Below the pieces are notes generated by a model, which saw nothing but the letters and a program-made list of their open reading frames with translations, did not search any database and was not told where the DNA came from. A stretch of DNA of 64,000 bases, from the NCBI GenBank assembly GCA_029263315.1, contig JAJCXR010000020.1, positions 1-64,000 of the forward strand, given 5' to 3'. Position numbers and translations under genes: made by a program. Positions 52,511 through 60,561 of the stretch are shown here, one piece after another. This stretch comes from Acidobacteriota bacterium (GTDB lineage Bacteria > Acidobacteriota > Thermoanaerobaculia > Multivoradales > J023). Each line of letters opens with the position of its first letter. Position 1 is the first letter of the stretch.

Positions 52511-53283
52511 ATGAACTTTTCGCGAGCAGCGTTGTGGGTGGCGATCCCACTGTCTGTCATAGCGCCCAGCGTCTGGGCTGGAGAGCTCGTGCCGTTCTAT
52601 TCGAATGTGTCCAAGCCCGTGTTCCAGGAGTGGCAGCAAGAGCTGAGGGACGACAGGGTCCTCTAGTCGTTGGCGGAGTACTTGAACGACAACGTGATCC
52701 TGCCGACGGACGTGACCATCACCGTGGCGGAGGGCGATACCGAGAACGCCTTCTACAACCCGAGCTAACAGGCGATCATCATTTGCTGGGAGCTGATCGC
52801 CGATTTCTATCAGGGTGCCCTCGAGTTGGGTTGGTCAGAGGAGCAAGGCAGAGAAGGGGGCGGAGAATGCGACGGCCTTCTTTTTTCTATCATGAGCTTG
52901 GCCACGCCTTGATTCATGTCCTCGACCTTCCGACGACGGGTCGCCAGGAGTATGCCGTAGATCAGCTTTCGACCTACGTGCTGGCCTACGAATCCGAGGC
53001 CGGCGACTCCCCGACTCTCGATGCTGCGCTCGCCTTCCTCGCATGGGCTCAGGAGGCGAAAGTCGCGCAGGCGGACTCTCCGTACTGGGACGAGCACTCC
53101 CTGAACGAGCAGCGGTTCCTCAATCTCGTCTACTGGGTTTACGGGCAGGATCCCGAACGATTCCAACACCTCGTTCAGCAAGGGCATCTCCCTGAGTCTC
53201 GAGCCGTCCGTTGCCCGGGTGAATGGCAGCAGATCGACAAGAGCTGGACAGTGTTGCTCGATCCCCACCTCACCGGACAGTGA
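52511..53283 (+). pseudogene. Inactivated DUF4344-type metallopeptidase
   Basis: It starts well: AAAGGAG, ATG at 52511 and a signal peptide (ALWVAIPLSVIAPSVWA). The frame is cut by TAG at 52664-52666 and TAA at 52766-52768, with homologous-looking sequence continuing across both (SLAEYLNDNVILPTDVTITV, QAIIICWELIADFYQ). A further shift near the T-run at about 52885 is needed to reach FYHELGHALIHVLDLPTTGR, the HExxH-like zinc site (here HELGH), and the rest to a stop at 53281. Two stops plus a frameshift mean no full protein. Confidence 0.75.
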
Positions 53284-53398
53284 AACTGTCATCACCCTAG
53301 TCGGATCGCAGAGGTTGGCTCGCCGTGGGCCACCGATCCCTTGGGGAACGCTGGACGCGCCTCGTGCGGCCGGAGGACCGTGCTAATATTTCGTTCCA

Positions 53399-55291
53399 GT
53401 GAACCCACGACTCATTGTCATTGGAGGCCCCCTCGAGGGCCAGACCATCCTGCTTTGCGGTGAGCGCCTCACTATCGGCCGCCGGGTCGACAACGACCTC
53501 CAGTTGGCGAGCCTCGAGGTGTCGCGCCATCACTGCAAGTTGCGTCGCGACGAGGACGGCCACTTCAGCGTCGTGGACCTCGAAAGTCGCCACGGGGTCT
53601 TCGTGAACAACCGGCCAGTGCGCACCCGTCGCCTCGCCCACAGCGACCTCTTGACGATCGGCACCAGTGTGCTGCTTTTCCTCCTCGATGACTCCTCCGC
53701 CTCGGCTGCCGCGCCGCCGAGCCTCCCCACTCCTTCTTTCGTCGCCGGCAGCACGGTGGCGATGAAGCCCTCCGAGATTCTCTACTTCGACCGCGACCGT
53801 CTCGACGCGTCCCTGCCCGCCAAGGCCCGCATTGCCCGCGACCTCCACACCCTGCTGCGCGCCAGCACCGCCCTCCAGGGTCCGAGAACCCTGGAGCAAG
53901 TCGCCGAGCATCTGCTGACCCACGCCCTCGAAGCGCTGCCCGCCGAACGGCTTGCTGTGCTCTGGCACGAAGTCGGTGTCGAAGAAATGAGAATCCTCGC
54001 CGGGCGCACCCGGAACGGCGCGGAAAGCATCGCCAACCATCAGTTGCTGAGCGCCTCCGTGCTCGAGCAAGTGTCGCGCGAGAAGGTGGGGCTCTTCTGT
54101 GAAGGGGCGCCGGGCACCAACCTCTCCACCCCTGATGTGTCGTCGCTAATGTGTGTCCCCTTGCTCGACCACGACGGCACCGTGCTCGGCGTGGTCTATG
54201 GCGATAGCCGGACGGCGGGCGCCTTTGACAAGCAGCACCTCGAGCTGCTCGGTGGCCTCGCCGGCGTCGCCTCCCTGGCGCTCCAGAATGCCCTCCACCT
54301 GCACTGGCTCGAAGGCGAAAACCGTCGGCTCCGCGAGGACCAGCTGGAGCACGACATGGTGGGGGAAAGCGCTCCCATGCGGCGACTCCTCCACCTCATC
54401 AGCCGCGTGGCCCAGGCCGAGTCCACGGTGCTGATCCGCGGCGAAAGTGGCACCGGCAAGGAATTGGTGGCCCAGGCCATCCACCGCTCCAGCCCGCGAG
54501 CCGAGAAGGCCTTCGTGGCCGTCAATTGCGCTACTCTCTCGGAGACCCTGCTCGAAAGTGAGCTCTTCGGACATGAGAAGGGCGCCTTCACCGGCGCCGT
54601 CGAGCGCAAGATCGGCAAGCTCGACGCCGCCCAGGGGGGCACCCTCTTTCTCGACGAAGTGGGGGAGATTCCCCCCACCCTCCAAGCCAGGCTGCTGCGG
54701 GTGCTCCAGGAGCGGGAATTCCAACGGGTGGGCGGCACCCGATCGATCCGCGCCGATGTGCGGGTGGTGGCGGCCACCAACCGCGACTTGGAAGCGGCCA
54801 TCCGTGGCGGCAGCTTGCGCCAAGATCTCTACTACCGTCTGAGAGTCATCACCCTGGAGACTCCACCGTTGCGCACCCGACGCGACGACATCCCCCTTCT
54901 CGCCAGCCATTTCGTGGCCGTCCACAGCCGACGCCTGGGTCGGCGCGGGGTGGCGGTTTGCCAGGCGGCCCGGCGGTGCCTCATGGCCTATCCCTGGCCC
55001 GGCAACGTGCGTGAGCTCGGCAACGCCATCGAACGAGCGCTGGTGCTCGGTGAAACCGATGTTATCCAACCGGAGGATCTGCCCGATGAGGTGCTCGAAG
55101 GAGCAGAGGGCAATAGTCTACCGAGCGACTTCCAGGCCGCCCTCGTGGCGTACAAGAAGAAACTGGTTCTCGATGCCTGGCAAACATCCGGCAACGATTA
55201 CGGCGCCACCGCCGATCTCCTCGGCATCCATGTCAACTCGCTGCACCGCATGATCAGCCGCCTCGGCATCCGAGACCGGCTCGAGGCCTGA
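53399..55291 (+). CDS. Sigma-54-dependent regulator with FHA and GAF domains
   Basis: 630 residues from a GTG start at 53399. FHA domain at about 1-100 (LTIGRRVDNDLQLASLEVSR, RHHCKLRRDEDGHFSVVDL, ESRHGVFVNNRPV) binds phosphothreonine. A GAF-like domain (about 145-300) follows. The AAA+ domain has Walker A GESGTGKELVAQAIH (about 347), the sigma-54 loop GAFTGAVE (about 397) and Walker B GGTLFLDEVGEIP. A Fis-type HTH ends the protein (YGATADLLGIHVNSLHRMIS). It activates sigma-54 promoters, probably when the FHA domain reads phosphorylation by the kinase encoded next door. Confidence 0.95.
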   Translation: MNPRLIVIGGPLEGQTILLCGERLTIGRRVDNDLQLASLEVSRHHCKLRRDEDGHFSVVDLESRHGVFVNNRPVRTRRLAHSDLLTIGTSVLLFLLDDSSASAAAPPSLPTPSFVAGSTVAMKPSEILYFDRDRLDASLPAKARIARDLHTLLRASTALQGPRTLEQVAEHLLTHALEALPAERLAVLWHEVGVEEMRILAGRTRNGAESIANHQLLSASVLEQVSREKVGLFCEGAPGTNLSTPDVSSLMCVPLLDHDGTVLGVVYGDSRTAGAFDKQHLELLGGLAGVASLALQNALHLHWLEGENRRLREDQLEHDMVGESAPMRRLLHLISRVAQAESTVLIRGESGTGKELVAQAIHRSSPRAEKAFVAVNCATLSETLLESELFGHEKGAFTGAVERKIGKLDAAQGGTLFLDEVGEIPPTLQARLLRVLQEREFQRVGGTRSIRADVRVVAATNRDLEAAIRGGSLRQDLYYRLRVITLETPPLRTRRDDIPLLASHFVAVHSRRLGRRGVAVCQAARRCLMAYPWPGNVRELGNAIERALVLGETDVIQPEDLPDEVLEGAEGNSLPSDFQAALVAYKKKLVLDAWQTSGNDYGATADLLGIHVNSLHRMISRLGIRDRLEA

Positions 55292-55493
55292 TGGTCGGAA
55301 GATCGAAAAAAAGTGGACTCATTTCCAAAGCTCTTGCGCGTCTCTGCTCGTGACAACCCTTCAACGCCTTGGAAACCCTTGGCACGCTGCCATCTGATGT
55401 TGCGTTGGAATCGACAGTGAGCCTTGTTCCGAACCGCGAGGTTCGAAACCGAAGGGCGCTCGACGAGCACCACCGGAAGGGAGGGAGCGCTGC
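55292..55493. promoter_or_regulatory. Upstream region of the large kinase gene
   Basis: 202 bp between regulator and kinase. GAACC-GCGA-GGTTC at about 55430-55443 is a small perfect hairpin or operator. A GGGAGGG site precedes the ATG at 55494 by about 8 nt. No -24/-12 sigma-54 promoter was confirmed by eye. Confidence 0.4.
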
Positions 55494-58400
55494 ATGCAAG
55501 CCGCCATCAAAGAACACCGGGGCCCTAGAGCTGCGAACGCCCGCCCCATGATCACCGATGGCCAAGGTTCAGAGGAGATGATCGGCGACTACCGCATCGA
55601 GTCGGCCCTGGGCCAGGGGGGCATGGGCGAAGTTTTCCTCGCCTGGGACGAGCGCCTGCACCGCCATGTCGCCATCAAGCGCATCCGCACCGACTTGCCG
55701 GTGGACGAACACCACCGTACTCGCTTTCGGCGCGAGGCCCGGGCGGCGGCACGCCTGAGCCATCCGGCGATCGTCCAGATCTTCGACATTCTCGAGACCG
55801 TTGAAGGTGACTGCATCGTCATGGAGCAGGTCGACGGACACAGCCTGGCCGAGGCCATCGCCCGCCGCGAGGTCGACCTCGAAAGCGCCCTGCGCTTGGC
55901 TTGCGAAATCGCCGATGGCCTGGCGGAAGCTCACACCAAGGGCTTGGTGCACCGCGATTTGAAGCCCGAGAACGTCATGGTGACCGCGGCGGGCCACGCC
56001 AAGATTCTCGACTTCGGGCTCGCCCGCATGCTGTGGGCCGAGCCTGCCGAGGGCAGCGACGAGCCTTTCGAGGTTTCGGCGGCGCTCACCGAAGCCGGCG
56101 CCCTGGTGGGCACCGTGCACGCCATGTCCCCCGAGCAGGCCAGCGGCCGCCCGGTGGACCACCGCTCCGATCTCTTCGCCCTCGGTGGCCTGCTCTACGA
56201 AATGCTCGCCGGCCGCGCCCCCTTCCGCGGCATCAACTGGCTCGACACCCTGCGGCGGGTGACCAGCGAAGAGCCGGAGCCGCTGCGGGCGGTCTGCCCC
56301 GCCCTGCCCCGGGAGCTCGAAGAGCTGGTCACAGGGCTGCTGGCCAAGGATCCCGAAAAGCGGCCACAGAACGCCCGCCTGGTGGCCGACACCCTCGAAC
56401 GTTTGCGCGCTGTGTTGACGACCGCAGGGGAGGCGGCCGCAGGGGACGTCGCCATCGCTCCGGGAGCTGTTGTCGCTGCGTCTTCCCGCGGCCTGACGCC
56501 AGCCCCTTCTCCGGCCCCCGCCGTTGCGGACGACCTGCCCACCGGCGAGTGGCCGGCCCTGCGGCTGGCGTCACCGGCGGCTGATCAGCCAACACCCAGC
56601 TCAGGCGCCGCCCCCGAGCCCAGCTCGGTGCTGCGAATTCTGGTGCTCACCGAGCTGATCGGCGAGGTGCGAAAGCTGGGGGCCCTCGACGACTCCCACC
56701 GCTTCGAAGTCTCGACCCGCCACGATCGCGCCGCCCGCGACTTGCTGGCCCGCTTCGACGGCTTCGAGGTCGACAACGCGGGGGGCTTCTTCCTCCTCTT
56801 CGAACGTCCCGACGACGCGGTGGGCTATGCCCTCGCCTACCACCAGACCCTGGAGCGGCTGACACAGGAGCGGCAGACACAGGAGCTCGGGATCGAGCTC
56901 CGGGCTCGGGTGGGCATCCATCTAGGCCAGGTGCTGGTGCGCCACAACACGCCGCAAGACATCTCCCGAGGTGCCAAAGCGATGGAGGTGGAAGGCTTGG
57001 CCCGGGCCACGGCGGCCCAGGTGCTCGCCCTCGCCAGCGGCCGACAGATCTTCCTCACCCGCGGTGTGTTCGACCTGGCACGGCGGGCGGCGATGTCCGG
57101 AGATCTGGCCGACGAGCAGCTCCGTTGGCTGGCCCATGGCACCTATCTGGTGGAAGGTGCGGACGAGCCCCTCGAGGTCTTCGAGGTGGGGGTGCGAGGG
57201 TTCGCCCCCTTGCGCGAGCCCGCGGACTCGGATCAGGTCAAGAGAGTGGTGGCCCTCGGCGACGAGCTGACCCTCGGCTGGCGTCCCGCGGCGGGGCAGG
57301 CCATTGCCCGGCGGCCCAACTGGACCCTGACGGAACGGTTGGGGGAAGGCGGTTTCGGCGAGGTGTGGTTGGCGCGTCACAAGTCGGGCGAGCGGCGGGT
57401 CTTCAAGTTCTGCTTCGAGGCTGCCCGACTGCGCGCCCTGAAGCGCGAGGTGACCCTCTTCCGGCTGCTCAAAGACGCCTTGGGCCACCGCGACGACATC
57501 GCCCGCATCCTCGACTGGCACTTCGACGACGCCCCCTACTTCGTGGAATCGGAGTACACCGAGGGCGGCAATCTGGCGGAGTGGTTCGAGGAGCACGGCG
57601 ACACACCGGTCGCCACCCGGCTGGACCTCGTGGCGGAGATCGCGGAGGCCCTCGGAGCGGCCCATTCGGTGGGAATTCTGCACAAGGATGTGAAACCGGA
57701 AAACGTCCTCATCACCCAAGACCGCGACGGGCGTCCGCGGGCCCGGCTCACCGATTTCGGCATCGGCCTGCTCACCGAACGCCAGCGGCTCGCGGCGCCG
57801 GGATTCACCGCCTTGGGCTTCACCCAGACGGCGACCCCCACCGAGTCTTCCGGTTCGGGAACCTTGGGCTATCTGGCGCCGGAATTGATGGAAGGCAAAG
57901 CCGCCACCGTCCAGGCCGACGTCTACTCCCTCGGCGTGCTGCTCTACCAATGGGTGGTGGGCGATTTCTCCCGCACCCTAGCGCCAGGCTGGCGGCGGGA
58001 CGTCGACGACGACCTGCTGGCCGACGACATCGGCACCTTCGTCGACGGGCGGCCGGAGCGGCGTCCGGCCAGTGCGCTGGAAGTGGCGGAGCGGCTGCGG
58101 AGTCTAGAGCAGCGGCGCCGAGCACAGACCGAGGCGAAAGCGCAAAGACTCGCCTTCGAAGAGTCACAACGGCGACGTCGGGTGGCGACCTGGGTGGCCT
58201 CGGTGGCTCTCCTCGTGTTGGTGGTGGTCGCGTTCATGGGAGTTCGGGAGAACCGCGCACGGCGGGACGCGGAGGCCGCTGGCGAGCGGGCCACCGCACG
58301 ACAGGGGCAAGCGGAGAGCTTGATCGGATTCATGCTGGGTGATCTGCGCGAGAAACTGTCCTCTGCGGAGCGCCTGGAGATTCTCGACGAGGTCGGGGAC

Positions 58401-59732
58401 AAGGCCCTCGAATACTTTGCGGCGGTACCGCTCGAGGAGCTCTCCGACGATGAGCTGGCCCGACGTTCCCAGGCCCTTTACCAGATCGGCGATGTGCGTA
58501 TTCGGCAAGGACGCCTGGCGCAGGCGACGGCACCCATGCAAGAGTCACTGGACTTGGCCCGGGAGTTGGCCAAGAGGTATCCAGAGGACGGGAATCGGTT
58601 GTTCGAGCTGGGGCAGAGCCTTTTCTGGATGGGCTATGTCCACTGGAAATCGGGCGATCTGGAGCAGGCGCTGTTGCCCTTCGAGCGCTATCTGGAGATC
58701 TCAGAACGGCTGGTGCAACTCGAACCGAGCCGTCTCGACTGGCGGCTCGAGCTCTCCTATGCCCATACCAATATCGGCTCCATCCAAGAAGCTCGGGGAA
58801 CGCTCCAGGCCGCCCTCGACAACTTCCAGAGGGCGCTGGCCCTCAACCGAGATCTTTCGGCACGCGAACCGGACAACAACCAGTGGCAGATGGACCTCGC
58901 CTCTCAGCACAACAAGATCGGCGTCATTGAGCAGAAGCTGGGCAATATCAAGTCAGCGCATCTCCATTTCAAAGAGAACCTGGAGATCTATCAGAACCTG
59001 GCGAGCCGAGACCCAGAGAACGCCCGCTTCAAACACCATCTCGCTATCGCCCACATCTACGAAGGCGGTCTGCTGTCTCTTCTTCAGGAATGGCCGCTGG
59101 CCCTAGAGCATTTCCTCACATCCCGCGCCATCGCCGAAGACCTCACATCCTTCGACCCGGCCAACACCGAATGGCAGAGCAGTCTCGGCACAGCCTGCTG
59201 GCGGGCGGGTACTGCCTTTCATGCCCTCGGCAGAACGCTGGAGGCTGTCGACGCTTGGCAGCGGCAACAAGAGATCTTCGAAGAGTTGCTGCTCATCGAT
59301 TCCAAGAACCCGGAATGGCAACGGCGCCTAGCGGCCGCGCGCTACCATATGGCGTGGTTGCAGGCAGAGGAAGGACGGTCCACGGCTCGAGCTCAGACCT
59401 TGCACGTGGTCCAGTCGTTGGTACCCTTGGTCGAAGCGAACCCCGCAGATCTCTGGGCTCGACGCTGGCTGGCGGAGAGTTACCTGTTGCTGGCTAGCCT
59501 CGAAGCCGCACAGGGCGCCCAGAAAACGGCAAAGATCGCCCGCCAAATGGCCCTCGAGACCATCGCTCCGATGGGTCCTTCGAAGGATCCGGAGCGGCTG
59601 TCCCTCCAGGCAAAGGTTCTTCTCTATCTTGGCAGAATTCGAGATGCGGAAGCGGTTCTCGAAGAGCTACGCCCCCTCGTCCCCCTCGACCCACGACTCC
59701 AAACACTCTGCGAAGAGCTCGGTTTGGGCTAG
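55494..59732 (+). CDS. Giant signalling protein: kinase - cyclase-like - kinase - TM - TPR
   Basis: 1412 residues. Kinase 1 (about 31-300): Gly loop GQGGMGEVF (41-49), Lys62 in HVAIKRI, HRDLKPEN (153-160), DFG (173-175). Residues about 379-565 resemble a class III cyclase domain (LRILVLTELIGEVRKLGALD, NAGGFFLLFERPDDAVGYAL, LRARVGIHLGQVLVRHN), but both metal Asp positions are altered (Glu and Ala/Gly), so it is probably inactive. Kinase 2 (about 605-870): GEGGFGEVW, Lys in RVFKFCF, HKDVKPEN, DFG. A membrane helix (WVASVALLVLVVVAFMGV, about 898-916) is followed by about 490 residues of TPR-like repeats outside. Two full kinase domains in one chain with a dead cyclase between is unusual. Confidence 0.9.
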   Translation: MQAAIKEHRGPRAANARPMITDGQGSEEMIGDYRIESALGQGGMGEVFLAWDERLHRHVAIKRIRTDLPVDEHHRTRFRREARAAARLSHPAIVQIFDILETVEGDCIVMEQVDGHSLAEAIARREVDLESALRLACEIADGLAEAHTKGLVHRDLKPENVMVTAAGHAKILDFGLARMLWAEPAEGSDEPFEVSAALTEAGALVGTVHAMSPEQASGRPVDHRSDLFALGGLLYEMLAGRAPFRGINWLDTLRRVTSEEPEPLRAVCPALPRELEELVTGLLAKDPEKRPQNARLVADTLERLRAVLTTAGEAAAGDVAIAPGAVVAASSRGLTPAPSPAPAVADDLPTGEWPALRLASPAADQPTPSSGAAPEPSSVLRILVLTELIGEVRKLGALDDSHRFEVSTRHDRAARDLLARFDGFEVDNAGGFFLLFERPDDAVGYALAYHQTLERLTQERQTQELGIELRARVGIHLGQVLVRHNTPQDISRGAKAMEVEGLARATAAQVLALASGRQIFLTRGVFDLARRAAMSGDLADEQLRWLAHGTYLVEGADEPLEVFEVGVRGFAPLREPADSDQVKRVVALGDELTLGWRPAAGQAIARRPNWTLTERLGEGGFGEVWLARHKSGERRVFKFCFEAARLRALKREVTLFRLLKDALGHRDDIARILDWHFDDAPYFVESEYTEGGNLAEWFEEHGDTPVATRLDLVAEIAEALGAAHSVGILHKDVKPENVLITQDRDGRPRARLTDFGIGLLTERQRLAAPGFTALGFTQTATPTESSGSGTLGYLAPELMEGKAATVQADVYSLGVLLYQWVVGDFSRTLAPGWRRDVDDDLLADDIGTFVDGRPERRPASALEVAERLRSLEQRRRAQTEAKAQRLAFEESQRRRRVATWVASVALLVLVVVAFMGVRENRARRDAEAAGERATARQGQAESLIGFMLGDLREKLSSAERLEILDEVGDKALEYFAAVPLEELSDDELARRSQALYQIGDVRIRQGRLAQATAPMQESLDLARELAKRYPEDGNRLFELGQSLFWMGYVHWKSGDLEQALLPFERYLEISERLVQLEPSRLDWRLELSYAHTNIGSIQEARGTLQAALDNFQRALALNRDLSAREPDNNQWQMDLASQHNKIGVIEQKLGNIKSAHLHFKENLEIYQNLASRDPENARFKHHLAIAHIYEGGLLSLLQEWPLALEHFLTSRAIAEDLTSFDPANTEWQSSLGTACWRAGTAFHALGRTLEAVDAWQRQQEIFEELLLIDSKNPEWQRRLAAARYHMAWLQAEEGRSTARAQTLHVVQSLVPLVEANPADLWARRWLAESYLLLASLEAAQGAQKTAKIARQMALETIAPMGPSKDPERLSLQAKVLLYLGRIRDAEAVLEELRPLVPLDPRLQTLCEELGLG

Positions 59733-59760
59733 GATGCCCGAGCTGAACAGGGAGACAGAA

Positions 59761-60246
59761 ATGCAAGTACCCGAACCACGGTTCTTCGAGAGCACCATCG
59801 CAACGGTCACCGTGCGCGACAACAAAGTGGTTTTCGGCAGCGGTTTCAGAAACATAGACTCAGATGGCTCGATCACCGTTGCCGCCGGAACATCACTCCA
59901 TCTCACCGTCGCCTCGACCTACTCTCTTGCCGGTATCAAGTTCCATGACCATGGACCCTTGCCCGTTGTTCAGACAAATCTGCCAAGGATCCCGCCCTTT
60001 GCCAATACTCTCGGAAAGGCCGAGCTCTTCGACTCTTGCCTCCTGGTGATCCGGACAGGGCTCCCCAACGTTCTCCAACTCATCGACAACAACGTCTTCT
60101 CCAGGCGGTATTTCTACAGCCTCGGCGTCATTCTCGACAACGGCAGGGCCCTCTGGTCAGATCCAGCCATCTACAACATGGGTGGTGGCCCGCTGCCACC
60201 ATCGAATCATCGGACCAACGCTCACCCGAGCTTTCGAACCCACTGA
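59761..60246 (+). CDS. Hypothetical protein downstream of the kinase
   Basis: 161 residues from ATG 59761, favoured by GGGAG 8 nt upstream; ATG 59734 is in frame but lacks a site. The product has a beta-rich pattern (STIATVTVRDNKVVFGSGFR, GSITVAAGTSLHLTVAS) and no signal peptide. Family unknown. It starts 28 nt after the kinase stop, so it is likely in the kinase operon and could be a substrate or effector. Confidence 0.6.
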   Translation: MQVPEPRFFESTIATVTVRDNKVVFGSGFRNIDSDGSITVAAGTSLHLTVASTYSLAGIKFHDHGPLPVVQTNLPRIPPFANTLGKAELFDSCLLVIRTGLPNVLQLIDNNVFSRRYFYSLGVILDNGRALWSDPAIYNMGGGPLPPSNHRTNAHPSFRTH

Positions 60247-60270
60247 CCAGAAAACCGAAAGGTGTCTCAG

Positions 60271-60561
60271 ATGAAAATCGTCAATGGCGGAAAAGCCTCT
60301 CTTTACTTCACCTTCTCTGGAATTACTGGCGGCGTAGCGTACATCTCTGGGCACTCCTCCGGAACGATCTCTGGTGTCTCTGGGACCATAGAGGTTTTTC
60401 TTAGCACGGATTCCGACAGAGAAGGTTTCAATGTTGGCACCTTCAGCGGAGTGACGAGCGACTCGATTCTTGCCGGGGGTTGGAACGTCCTGACGCCTAC
60501 ACCCGGGCTCGTGACGCCCAAGCCTGAAGCATTGGATGAGAAGGGGCCAACGGACGAATGA
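60271..60561 (+). CDS. Small hypothetical protein in the kinase operon
   Basis: 96 residues from ATG 60271 (AAAGGTG upstream). It is rich in Gly/Ser/Thr (YFTFSGITGGVAYISGHSSG, NVGTFSGVTSDSILAGGW) and ends in an acidic tail (KPEALDEKGPTDE). No signal peptide. The stop overlaps the start of the glycosyltransferase gene (ATGA), so the two are coupled. Not recognised. Confidence 0.6.
   Translation: MKIVNGGKASLYFTFSGITGGVAYISGHSSGTISGVSGTIEVFLSTDSDREGFNVGTFSGVTSDSILAGGWNVLTPTPGLVTPKPEALDEKGPTDE

Noticed and set aside
52511..53283. Stop-codon recoding in the metallopeptidase
   Set aside because: Two different stops (TAG and TAA) and a frameshift cannot be explained by one recoding event; no other gene in the window uses in-frame stops.
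56922..57950. 342-codon minus-strand frame inside the giant kinase
   Set aside because: Antisense shadow; the plus strand has clear kinase motifs across the same bases.
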